A stretch of 64,000 bases of DNA from the NCBI GenBank assembly GCA_029780075.1, contig JAKOZI010000085.1, positions 1-64,000 of the forward strand. The letters are read 5' to 3'. Within the stretch, counting starts at the first letter, position 1; every line of letters starts with the position of its first letter. This DNA is from Pseudomonadota bacterium (lineage in GTDB: Bacteria > Pseudomonadota > Gammaproteobacteria > Burkholderiales > Rhodocyclaceae). A program made the position numbers and the translations under genes. The notes under the pieces were generated by a model that was not told the DNA's origin, did no database searches, and worked only from the letters and a program-made list of their open reading frames with translations. Positions 36,610 through 44,890 of this stretch are shown one piece after another.

Positions 36610-36834
36610 TCAGCCCAGAGCCAGCTCGACACGCCGTCCGGCCTGAGTAGCGAGCGTCAACAGTAGGTCGGGTCCGAATTTGTCGTACGTGTTGCGCATC
36701 AGGTCAGCAACACGCAATTGCCCAATGCCAAGCCGCTCTGCCGCTTGCCCCTGTGATTCAGCCTGATGCTCACGCCGCTCGAACTGATCGAGCTTCTGGC
36801 GGCGCTGATTCCGCCGCCGCGCCGGTATCGCCAT
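36610..36834 (-). pseudogene. XRE antitoxin C-terminal remnant, copy 2
   Basis: The last 45 residues of this frame (GQAAERLGIGQLRVADLMRN, then KFGPDLLLTLATQAGRRVEL) are the helix-turn-helix and tail of a HigA-type XRE antitoxin. The first 25-30 residues are Arg/Gln-rich and unlike the family; they run over an IS91-type fragment on the other strand. The N-terminal half of the gene has therefore been lost. No toxin gene is next to it. Confidence 0.7.
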
Positions 36835-37005
36835 CGCTACTACGGGGGGCTGGCGCCGAACGCGCCGCTGCGGGCACAGGTCATTGTGCTCGCTGGCGTG
36901 CCAGACGGTACGCCAGCGGCAGCCGAGACCGAGTCAATCGCCGCGACCGCTGCGCCAAGCGTCACGCCAAGCCGGTCGTCTGTGAGCGGGGCGGGATTCA
37001 GATGA
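36757..37005 (+). mobile_element. IS91-type (Y2) transposase, C-terminal fragment
   Basis: The frame reads LTPLELIELLAALIPPPRRY and continues RHRYYGGLAPNAPLR, the hallmark C-terminal segment of IS91-family transposases. A stop at 36754 cuts it off upstream and the catalytic HUH and Y2 region is missing. The remaining tail is Ala/Ser-rich. A hairpin GGGGCG/CGCCCC at 37032-37057 just downstream could be the element's terminal structure. Confidence 0.7.
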
Positions 37006-37123
37006 GTTTTCAAGAGATTTCAAGGGCCATCGGGGCGAAATTCTAGATTGACGCCCCTTGATGGAGGCTCATCTACTCCTGATGGTACCGTTGGATTTCT
37101 TATCCTTCAGAAGCCAGAAACAA

Positions 37124-37555
37124 TCAGGCGTGGACTGGGCCCAGCGCCTCCACCGCAGCCTGAAGTTCCTTGGCAACTGCAATCAGTTCCCGGATCAACG
37201 GCTCATCTTCCTCATAGTCGCCATCGTAGAGGGCACGGTTACGCTTCTGGTGGCAGTTGTCCAGGAAACGCCACTTGGCCAAAGGCAGGGACACAGTGCT
37301 GCCCAGAATCTGGAAGACGATATAGCGGTTCTCCGATCGATACCCATGCCAGCGCAGGGCTGCCAAGGCGAGACTGTGTGCTGCGTCGTAGGCCAGGCTG
37401 AAACGGCTTTCGGGGTTCAGTCCAGGGTTCTGCGCGTCCGGCAGTCTGTTCCTGGCGGATCGGAGCAGTCCGTCGAACTCGGCCTGATCCGGGGGTTCAG
37501 CCTTGAGCTTGCCGATCTTCGCCAGATTCTGCAGAGTTTCCTGTGGGGAGGTCAT
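37124..37555 (-). CDS. HEPN-domain protein of a HEPN/MNT-type pair
   Basis: A 143-residue helical protein with the arrangement of nucleotidyltransferase-linked HEPN proteins: FDGLLRSARNRLPDA, then SRFSLAYDAAHSLALAALRWHGYR and the C-terminal KRNRALYDGDYEE. In HEPN toxins the last motif is R-x4-6-H; here it is RNRALYDG, with Tyr where His is usual, a variant common in this subset. HEPN partners of MNT proteins act as RNases that the transferase silences by adding nucleotides to the Tyr. Its start overlaps the nucleotidyltransferase gene by 59 bp. Confidence 0.8.
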   Translation of the reverse strand: MTSPQETLQNLAKIGKLKAEPPDQAEFDGLLRSARNRLPDAQNPGLNPESRFSLAYDAAHSLALAALRWHGYRSENRYIVFQILGSTVSLPLAKWRFLDNCHQKRNRALYDGDYEEDEPLIRELIAVAKELQAAVEALGPVHA

Positions 37556-38141
37556 TGTCGTCGCCGATGAGCATGATCTTTGGTTGCTTGATTACGCGTG
37601 TCAGGAAGTGGTTGTCGCTGCGCAGCTTCTTTGAGAAATCTTCTGCTGCGTAGAGGGTTGGGTTCACCTTGCGACCCAGCACCTCCTCGGCCTTCGCCAG
37701 AACCTCGAAGAGATGACTGTAGCTCAAGCCCTCGGCGATGACCATGACGTCGATGTCGCTCGCCGCCGTATCCGTGCCCTTGGCCACGGAACCATAGATG
37801 AAGGCGCAACGAACAAGATCGGCAAACTCGGACAAGGCGGCACGCAAGACGTCGGCCAGCCCGAAGGTCTTGAGGACAATCCCTCGGAGTTCCGTGAAGA
37901 TCGGCGAATTCCGGTTGGCCTGGTAATGTTTCTGGCGGCCGATGGGAGTCATGGTGATCAGACCGGAGGAGGTCATTCGTTCCAGTTCACGCTGCAGCGC
38001 GCCGCGCCCGGTCAAGGCAAGCTTTGCAATTTCGTTGGCGTAGAAAGATCGGTCCGGTTGACCAAACAACAGCCCAAGTACCCGCTGCTGGCCTCCAGAG
38101 AAAAGCACATCTGAAATCGACACAGAGTCTTTGTTCCCCAT
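37497..38141 (-). CDS. Winged-helix nucleotidyltransferase (MNT-type antitoxin)
   Basis: A 214-residue protein. Residues 1-80 are a MarR/ArsR-like winged helix (RVLGLLFGQPDRSFYANEIAKLA, then GALQRELERMTSSGLITMT). Residues 90-200 are a minimal nucleotidyltransferase with the active site GSVAKGTDTAASDIDVMVI, where the two Asp bind Mg2+. It is the upstream member of the pair, as usual for the neutralising partner. The start is ATG 38141. No ribosome site precedes it, and a small inverted repeat sits 5 bp upstream, so the mRNA may be leaderless or the fusion self-regulating. Confidence 0.85.
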   Translation of the reverse strand: MGNKDSVSISDVLFSGGQQRVLGLLFGQPDRSFYANEIAKLALTGRGALQRELERMTSSGLITMTPIGRQKHYQANRNSPIFTELRGIVLKTFGLADVLRAALSEFADLVRCAFIYGSVAKGTDTAASDIDVMVIAEGLSYSHLFEVLAKAEEVLGRKVNPTLYAAEDFSKKLRSDNHFLTRVIKQPKIMLIGDDNDLPTGNSAESGEDRQAQG

Positions 38142-38145
38142 AATG

Positions 38146-38159
38146 GGTACTATGGTACC
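38146..38159. promoter_or_regulatory. Candidate operator of the nucleotidyltransferase-HEPN operon
   Basis: GGTAC and GTACC form an inverted repeat with a 4-base centre, ending 5 bp before the ATG at 38141. The first gene encodes a winged-helix domain, so autoregulation here is plausible. The sequence TTGTTCCCC occurs at 38131 (inside the start region) and again at 38197. Confidence 0.35.
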
Positions 38160-38469
38160 TGATTTGGGGATCAGCGCACTACACTGAGGGAAACTCTTGT
38201 TCCCCTGATTGCGGGAAACTTGCTTGCTTGCTGGCGTTCCCGAACAGTTGCGCGCCCACGTCTAAACCTTCCTGATGGATCGTTTGACCTTGCCGGCTTT
38301 CGAAACGCACGGGGCCCAAAGGCTCATCGGCGCATGCGGGCCGTGAGAAAATCCCCGAAGCGGGGGAACATGCCGATACACTGTCCTCTGAATGTTGCTT
38401 CCCCCTCCCGAAGAATCCTTGGCAAGAACGCTTGCGCACGTGCCCATTCGTGCTTGATACGAACCTTTC
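38160..38469. other. Intergenic region before PBP1A gene
   Basis: About 310 bp between two divergent genes. It must hold both promoters. I see no gene, repeat element or structured RNA that I can name. Confidence 0.4.
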
Positions 38470-40869
38470 ATGGCCTCAATACGTTCCCTGCTCGGTGAAC
38501 TGAAACAGTGGGCGACCCGGATTGCCCCGGGCCTTTCAAGCCGTCTCGCCGGCACGCTCGACTCTTGCCGCCATCCCACCCGGCGGGGGGTCATCCGGAC
38601 ACTGCTGGCGGTGCCTGCGCTGTTGCTGCTGTATGTGTTGATCCTGATTCCCTTCACGCCAAGTATCAGCAACATCCGCAAGGCGTCATCGGAGCAACCG
38701 GCGCAAGTCCTCTCGGCGGATGGCAGGAAACTGGCCGAGTTCAAGCAATCCAACCGGCAATGGGTGGCACTCTCCGAGATTTCGCCACAGGTCATCAACG
38801 CCCTGATCGCCACGGAGGATCACCGTTTTTACGACCATTTCGGTCTCGACTGGCGACGCACCGCGGCTGCCGCGCTGAACACCTTCCGCGGCGATCGCCA
38901 GGGGGGGTCGACTCTCACCCAGCAGCTTGCCCGCAACCTCTACCCGGAGGCGATCGGCCGGGATCAGACGCTGACGCGCAAGATCAAGGAGGCGATCACG
39001 GCGTTGAAGATCGAGGCCATCCACAGCAAGGACGAAATCCTCGAAACCTACCTCAACACCGTGCCCTTCCTCTACAACGCCTACGGCATCGAGATGGCGG
39101 CACGCACCTATTTCGATACCTCGGCCGACCAACTCGATGTACTGCAAAGCGCCACGCTGGTCGGCATGCTCAAGGGCAACAGTTACTACAACCCGGTGCT
39201 CAATCCCGAGCGATCCTTGCAGCGCCGCAACACGGTGCTGAAACAGATGGTCAGACGCGAGAAATTGACTCAGGCGCAATTCGACGCGCTCAGCAGGAAG
39301 CCCTTGCGTATCGACTTCGAGCGGCAAACGGAACCTCCGGGACCGGCTCCGCATTTCGCCAGGCATCTGCGCAAGTGGCTGATCGCCTGGGCCGACCGCA
39401 ACGGTTACAGCATCTATGGCGACGGGTTGGTGGTACGCACGACCATCGACTCCCGGCTACAGGCAGCGGCCAACCAGGCCGTGGCGCGCCAGGGCAACAG
39501 CTTGCAGAACATCGCCAACGCGGCCTGGGGAAAACGCTCGGCGTGGAGCACCGACTCCAGCCTGGTACAGGCCTTCATCCGCGAATCGCCGGAATACGCC
39601 GCCGCCATCGCCAAAGGCCGGACGCCTGAGCAGGCCAGGCAGGAATTGTCGGCCGACAAGGCCTTCATGCGCGCGCTGCAGCGGCAAAAGACGCAGATCC
39701 AGATCGGTTTTCTGGCCATCGATCCGCGCAACGGTCATGTCAAGGCGTGGGTCGGCAGCCGCGACTTCGAGCAGGAAGCCTTCGACCATGTCGAGCAGGC
39801 GCGCCGTCAACCCGGTTCGACCTTCAAACCCTTTGTTTACGGCGAGGCATTCCGCCAGGGCGCCAGCCCGGACGACCGATTGATCGACCAGGCAGTGGAA
39901 ATCCACGTCGGCGGCGCGGAGATCTGGCGGCCAACGGATGGCACGCCGCCAAGCGGCGAGGCCATGCGCCTGAGCGATGGGCTCGCCTATTCGAAGAACA
40001 CCATCACCGCGCAACTCATTCAGCAAGTCGGTCCCGCCAAAGTGGCCAAACTCGCCCGCCACATGGGCGTGCGCCAGAGCAAGCTCGAAGCCGTGCCATC
40101 GCTCGCCCTGGGTACCAGCCCCGTCACCCTCAAGGAAATGGTAGCCGCCTACGGCACGATCGCCAACGGCGGCGGCTACCTCGAGCCGCTGCTGGTCAGC
40201 CGCATCGAAGACCGCGACGGCCGGGTCATCGAAGAATTCAGCCCGCCAGCCCCCGATGTTGCGCTCGAGCGCGACGTCGCCTACACGCTGCTCGACAGCC
40301 TGCGCGGGGTCATCAACCGCGGCACCGGCAAGGATATCCGCGGCCGCCATGGCATCCGCGCCGACGTCGCCGGCAAGACCGGCACGACGCAGGACAACGC
40401 CGATGGCTGGTTCATCCTGATGCACCGGCAGTTGGTGGCCGGGGCGTGGGTCGGTTTCAACGACAGCCGTGTCACGCTGCGCAGCGACTACTGGGGGCAG
40501 GGGGCGCACAGCGCCCTGCCGGTGGTCGGCGACTTTTTCGGGAACGCCTTGCGCGCCCGCCTCATCGACCCGCGTGCCCGCTTCGCGGCGCCGGAGGAGA
40601 CCGGCCTCTGGGCACGCATCAAGGGCTGGTTCCGGAGCCTCTTTTCGCAGGAACCCGCCGCCGAAGCCAGGACACAGCGGATCGTCAAACCCGCCCGAAA
40701 ACAGGAGCCTCCCCAGGAACCGGCAACGCCTGCGCCGGTTGTCTCGCCCCCACAAGCTCAGGGCGATCCGCTGCAGGAGAAAATCGATCAGATCATGAAG
40801 GAGAGCGACGAAGCCGAACGACCGCCAACGGATCCTTCACCGGCAGCGACGGCGGAGGAGGCCCGTTGA
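38470..40869 (+). CDS. Class A penicillin-binding protein (PBP1A type)
   Basis: A 799-residue bifunctional peptidoglycan synthase. One transmembrane helix (about 43-62), then a GT51 glycosyltransferase at about 85-265 with ATEDHRFYDHFGLDW (catalytic Glu), GGSTLTQQLARNLY and the KIKEA and YLNTVPF motifs. The transpeptidase at about 380-690 has SxxK in RQPGSTFKPFVY, SxN in YSKNTI and KTGTT. The C-terminus is a Pro/Glu-rich disordered tail. It polymerises and cross-links lipid II in the periplasm. The transpeptidase lacks the long insertions of E. coli PBP1A, so it may be a secondary paralogue. It stands alone beside the defence island. Confidence 0.93.
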   Translation: MASIRSLLGELKQWATRIAPGLSSRLAGTLDSCRHPTRRGVIRTLLAVPALLLLYVLILIPFTPSISNIRKASSEQPAQVLSADGRKLAEFKQSNRQWVALSEISPQVINALIATEDHRFYDHFGLDWRRTAAAALNTFRGDRQGGSTLTQQLARNLYPEAIGRDQTLTRKIKEAITALKIEAIHSKDEILETYLNTVPFLYNAYGIEMAARTYFDTSADQLDVLQSATLVGMLKGNSYYNPVLNPERSLQRRNTVLKQMVRREKLTQAQFDALSRKPLRIDFERQTEPPGPAPHFARHLRKWLIAWADRNGYSIYGDGLVVRTTIDSRLQAAANQAVARQGNSLQNIANAAWGKRSAWSTDSSLVQAFIRESPEYAAAIAKGRTPEQARQELSADKAFMRALQRQKTQIQIGFLAIDPRNGHVKAWVGSRDFEQEAFDHVEQARRQPGSTFKPFVYGEAFRQGASPDDRLIDQAVEIHVGGAEIWRPTDGTPPSGEAMRLSDGLAYSKNTITAQLIQQVGPAKVAKLARHMGVRQSKLEAVPSLALGTSPVTLKEMVAAYGTIANGGGYLEPLLVSRIEDRDGRVIEEFSPPAPDVALERDVAYTLLDSLRGVINRGTGKDIRGRHGIRADVAGKTGTTQDNADGWFILMHRQLVAGAWVGFNDSRVTLRSDYWGQGAHSALPVVGDFFGNALRARLIDPRARFAAPEETGLWARIKGWFRSLFSQEPAAEARTQRIVKPARKQEPPQEPATPAPVVSPPQAQGDPLQEKIDQIMKESDEAERPPTDPSPAATAEEAR

Positions 40870-41000
40870 GGCGGGCCGTGCGGCGCTTCTCTTTCCGTTG
40901 GAGCGGCGACCGGGCAAGCGGGCTGGCCCTTGTCGGCGTGGCGCTGGTGACTCACCGTTCCCGGCTCCTTGAGGTCATTACCCTCATTACGGGGGCAAAC

Positions 41001-43685
41001 TCAACCAAACTTTGCCGCAAACCCCTCAAGCGTAATGTTCTCAGCGATCGCGTCATGCGGAATCAGCACGTAACGCCAAGGCTTGCCACCGTAGCTTGCT
41101 GCATGGTCCGAGGCATTCGCGCACCACTTTACGGCGGCTTCCTTCTTGGCGACGACAATCGGGTCTTCAAGCTCCGTGCGCTTCTTGGGTTCCAGCATGT
41201 AGATCGTTGCAGCAGTTTCGGCAACGAAGTCCGGCTGGTATTCCGGATGATCCGCGCCGTTCTGGTAGTAAATCTGGAACTGGCCCTTGGCAGGCTTGAA
41301 CCATTTGAGTGAATCACGTTCCAGAATCACCGCCAACTTGCGTTCGGAGTCGGAATCAAACTTCTGCACCGGATACAGACACTTCTGGAAGCCACCGAAC
41401 AGGTACTTGGCCATGTTGCTCTTGTCGGCCGGCTCCACTCGGTAGTTGGCGGGCGGTTCCTGCACGGAATAAGTGTAGGCGCTCTGCTTCAACTCGGTAA
41501 AGCCCTTGCTGATTCTTACCTCGTAGCCGGCCACGTCCTCCCAGTAATGCGCCTGCATCTGGACATGAATGAACCGCGCGATGTCGCGCTGGTAACAGCG
41601 CAGTACCTTGCGGGTGTCCTCATCGGACAGGTAGCCCTTGAAATGCTGCACGGTCTGGGCAGCCAGGTCGTAGAGCAGATCGGCGTGTTCGTCGTAGGAA
41701 ATATCATCGAAATCCACCAGGCCGCTGACCACGTAGTCTTCCAGCCGCACTTCCTCGATGCCACCATGGCCTAGCGACACCACTTCCAGTTGATTGGTGC
41801 GCAGGTGCTGAATCCAAAGCTCGTCGGATACCGCCGGGTACTTGAGCGTGGAGAGCTCGAGTGTGAAAGGTTTGAAGCCGGATTTCACTTCGCCCCTGGG
41901 CACCACCAGAATACGCGGAATGTCGATGGTCTGTTGCGTGACCAACTCGACGGTTTTCGCCACCACGGCGGCGAAGTCCGGCTTCTCCGTCACCCCGTCC
42001 AGTTCCAGTTGAGTCGGCTGGTGCAGTTCCTCGACGGCCTTGACGATGGCGGCCTGGATATCCGGCTTCCTCAGGTACTCGATGGTGGGCAATGTCTGCG
42101 GCTGGTTTTCCAGTCTGCGGATGACTTCATAAGTGATCTGCGCGATCTTCTGCTCCTCCGGCCTGGTGAAGACAGGCGCCTGATCCTGCCCCGCCATCGT
42201 CGTGCTGCTCGTCGCGTGGGCAGGCTTCAAACCCAGCTGGGTCGCCAGTTGCGATTGCGACACCACCGTGGTTGTTCTCTGCCCGAGCGCATCCGCATCC
42301 AGTACGAGGGTCTGCAAGTGGATCGCCGACTCCGGCTTGTTGGCCTCGGCGATGATTTCCTGAAACCTGTCATGCGCGACGATGTTCAGCCGATCCACAG
42401 CCGTTACGCCAGTGCGCTTGCCATAGGGCAGGCGCAGGCCACGCCCGATGGATTGCTCGATGAGGATACGGGCATTCGCCGCCCGCAGCGGCACTATGGT
42501 GTAGAGATTGGTGACGTCCCAGCCTTCCTTGAGCATGTTGACGTGAATCACGATCTCCGTCGGCTCGTCGGTGTGTTCCACCTTGAGCAAGCGGCCGATC
42601 ATCTCCTCTTCTTCCGCGCCGGTCTTGCTCGAATCGACCTGGATGACCTTGTCGCGGTAGCGCCCCTCGAAGAAGTTGTCGGACTTTATCAGCTCGGAAA
42701 GTTGCCCAGCATGGGTGGTATCGCGGGCAATCACCAGCAGGAAAGGTTTGACGATGGGGTTGTCGCTCGCGCGTGCGTAGGTCTCCAACTCCACTTTCAC
42801 GCTTTCGTGCAGGCGCACGCCGTCTTCCAGCTTCAGGCGCTCGATCTCCTCCACCGACATGCCGGCCGGGTTGAAGTTCTTGCGCGTCACGACGGCCGGT
42901 TCCTTGACGAAGCCGTCCTTCATCGCCTGCCCAAGCGGGTAGTCGACGATCACGTTCTTGAAGGCCAGCGCGCCGCGCGGCGTCTCGACAAAGGGTGTGG
43001 CGGTCAGCTCCAGCCCGAGGATCGGCCTCAGTTCGTTGATGGCGCGAATGCCGGCGCTGGCGCGGTAGCGATGCGATTCGTCCATCAGCATCACCAGGTC
43101 CGGCAAGCCAGCCAGATAGTCGAAGTAGCTCTCGCCAATGTATTCCGAAAGCCGTTTGATGCGCGGCGACTTGCCACCGCGCACTTCGGAATTGATTTTG
43201 GAAATGTTGAAGATGTTGATCCGCACACCGCCGAAGAGCGTACCGCTGCGCGGGTCATGCTGGTCGTAGTTGTCGCCGGTGATGATCGAAGGAGCATCGA
43301 TGGCGAATTCCGCGATGCCGCGGAACACATACTTGGGATGGTTGCGGTCGCTGAAGTCGGCGATCAGCTTGTTGTAGATGGTCAGGTTCGGTGCCAGCAC
43401 GAAAAAGTTGTCGATACCGTGCGCCAGGTGCAGGTAGCTGATGAAAGCGCCCATCAGCCGCGTCTTGCCCACGCCGGTGGCGAGCGCGAAGCACAGCGAG
43501 GGAAAGCCACGCTCGAAATCCGTCACCGAGGGGAACTCGCAGCGGATCGCTTCCAGCATTGCCGGGACATCCGCCCCCTTGCCGGGCGGGGCAATCTCGG
43601 TGATGCGGTCGAGGATTTCCAGCGAGTGACGCTGCGGATGACGCAGACTGAGCCGGCCGGCGATGGCGTTAACGTGGCGGTTCAT
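41001..43685 (-). CDS. res: Type III restriction enzyme Res subunit
   Basis: An 894-residue helicase-nuclease. Walker A is CFALATGVGKTRLMGAF (about 73-83) and the DExH box is VMLMDESHRY (about 197-206); motif III-VI features follow (LELTATPF, IGRGLRLPYG). Near the C-terminus, EYQPDFVAET and YMLEPKK form the PD-(D/E)xK nuclease site (about 815-845). With Mod it cuts DNA that has two unmethylated inversely oriented sites after ATP-driven communication. It overlaps the DUF1016 gene by 4 bp, so DUF1016 sits between mod and res in the operon. Confidence 0.94.
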   Translation of the reverse strand: MNRHVNAIAGRLSLRHPQRHSLEILDRITEIAPPGKGADVPAMLEAIRCEFPSVTDFERGFPSLCFALATGVGKTRLMGAFISYLHLAHGIDNFFVLAPNLTIYNKLIADFSDRNHPKYVFRGIAEFAIDAPSIITGDNYDQHDPRSGTLFGGVRINIFNISKINSEVRGGKSPRIKRLSEYIGESYFDYLAGLPDLVMLMDESHRYRASAGIRAINELRPILGLELTATPFVETPRGALAFKNVIVDYPLGQAMKDGFVKEPAVVTRKNFNPAGMSVEEIERLKLEDGVRLHESVKVELETYARASDNPIVKPFLLVIARDTTHAGQLSELIKSDNFFEGRYRDKVIQVDSSKTGAEEEEMIGRLLKVEHTDEPTEIVIHVNMLKEGWDVTNLYTIVPLRAANARILIEQSIGRGLRLPYGKRTGVTAVDRLNIVAHDRFQEIIAEANKPESAIHLQTLVLDADALGQRTTTVVSQSQLATQLGLKPAHATSSTTMAGQDQAPVFTRPEEQKIAQITYEVIRRLENQPQTLPTIEYLRKPDIQAAIVKAVEELHQPTQLELDGVTEKPDFAAVVAKTVELVTQQTIDIPRILVVPRGEVKSGFKPFTLELSTLKYPAVSDELWIQHLRTNQLEVVSLGHGGIEEVRLEDYVVSGLVDFDDISYDEHADLLYDLAAQTVQHFKGYLSDEDTRKVLRCYQRDIARFIHVQMQAHYWEDVAGYEVRISKGFTELKQSAYTYSVQEPPANYRVEPADKSNMAKYLFGGFQKCLYPVQKFDSDSERKLAVILERDSLKWFKPAKGQFQIYYQNGADHPEYQPDFVAETAATIYMLEPKKRTELEDPIVVAKKEAAVKWCANASDHAASYGGKPWRYVLIPHDAIAENITLEGFAAKFG

Positions 43686-44887
43686 GACTGCGCGCTCCCG
43701 GAATCGAGTTCTTCCATCTCGCGTTTGATTTCAGCGCGCAAGACGTCTTCGCTGGGCAATTCGAACTGGTAGCGGCTGGCAAAGATCTGCTTTGCCTTTT
43801 CGTCCAGCACGTAACGCACCATCGCCTCGTTCTTGTCCGCGCAGAGAATCAATCCGATGGTCGGCTGATCCCCTGGCTCGGCAATCTCGCGGTCGTAGTA
43901 GTTGACGTACATCTGCATTTGACCCAAGTCGCCGTGGGTCAGCTTTTCGACCTTGAGGTCGATCACCACGTAGCATTTCAGTTTCGCGTGATAGAAGACC
44001 AGGTCGGGATAGAAATGATCGCCGTCCAGCGTCAGCCGCACCTGCCGGCCGATAAAGGCGAAGCCGCTGCCCAGCTCCAGCAGGAAGTCCTGCAAGCGTG
44101 AAATCAGCGCTTCCTCGACGCGGGATTCGACGAGACGATGCGACTCGGGCAAGTCGAGAAACTCCAGCACGTAGGGGTCCTTGATGGCGTCCGTTGGGCG
44201 CGTTGTTACCAGCCCCTCGTTGGCCAGTGCCAGGACGCCAGCCTTGTCACGACTCTTGAGCAGGCGATCGAACAGGAAGGTGTTGATCTGCCGTTCAAGT
44301 TGCCGTGCCGACCAGCCGTTACGGATGGCCTCGATTTCGTAGAAGTCGCGCGCTTCATGGCGCCTGACCTTCAGAAGGGTCCGGTAATGGGTCCACGCTA
44401 GCCCGGCATGCAGGCGGCCCGGCTGCCAGTCAGCCTCGGTGGCCGATACGGGAAGGTCACGCAGTGCGTGACTTTTCGCCTCAGGGCTTTCTTCTGCCGA
44501 TTCAACACGCACCGCGTGTTGAATTTCCGATCCAACACCCGCCAGGTGTTGAATGTCCAGCAATGCCGGATAGCCAAGGTAAAAGGCCCGCATATATTGC
44601 AACGAACTGACGGAAAAACCGTTGCCATAGTCTTTCTCCAAGGTTTCGGACAAGGTGTTCAGCAGCCGGCTGCTGTAGGCCGCGCGCGATTTTCCCTTCT
44701 GATCGGCCTCGACGACCTGCCGGCCGATCAGCCAGTTGGCCTGCACCAACGCCGAATTGACGGATCGTGCAGCCTGCACGCGCGCCGATTCCCAAATGTC
44801 TCGAATAGCCGCGAGCAGCTCGACCGTACCCGCATCGTTCCTCGCCACGGCGCTGGGCGTGTCCTTGGTTCGTTTCGGGGTAGCCAC
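43682..44887 (-). CDS. DUF1016 (YhcG-type) PD-(D/E)xK nuclease
   Basis: A 401-residue protein. Residues 20-190 are the N-terminal DUF1016 helical domain (ANWLIGRQVVEADQKGKSRA, YGNGFSVSSLQYMRAFY). Residues 215-380 are a PD-(D/E)xK nuclease: ELGSGFAFIGRQVRLTLDGD, FYPDLVFYH and CYVVIDLKV carry the active site. Between the two, at about 110-150, a low-complexity insert reads IQHLAGVGSEIQHAVRVES; its DNA holds two hairpins (44502-44550). Proteins of this type occur in many restriction and mobile loci; a role in DNA end or phage-DNA cleavage is likely but not proven. It lies between mod (4 bp away) and res. Confidence 0.88.
   Translation of the reverse strand: MATPKRTKDTPSAVARNDAGTVELLAAIRDIWESARVQAARSVNSALVQANWLIGRQVVEADQKGKSRAAYSSRLLNTLSETLEKDYGNGFSVSSLQYMRAFYLGYPALLDIQHLAGVGSEIQHAVRVESAEESPEAKSHALRDLPVSATEADWQPGRLHAGLAWTHYRTLLKVRRHEARDFYEIEAIRNGWSARQLERQINTFLFDRLLKSRDKAGVLALANEGLVTTRPTDAIKDPYVLEFLDLPESHRLVESRVEEALISRLQDFLLELGSGFAFIGRQVRLTLDGDHFYPDLVFYHAKLKCYVVIDLKVEKLTHGDLGQMQMYVNYYDREIAEPGDQPTIGLILCADKNEAMVRYVLDEKAKQIFASRYQFELPSEDVLRAEIKREMEELDSGSAQS
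44502..44550. repeat. Tandem hairpins inside the DUF1016 gene
   Basis: CAACACG-caccg-CGTGTTG (44502-44520) and CAACACC-cgcca-GGTGTTG (44532-44550) are two 19-bp hairpins with 7-bp arms and 5-base loops, 30 bp apart. Both lie in frame in the linker of a nuclease gene. Confidence 0.8.
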
Positions 44888-44890
44888 GAG

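Noticed and set aside
41790-43772. Long plus-strand open frame opposite res
   Set aside because: The opposite strand encodes a complete helicase-nuclease; this frame shows no family features.
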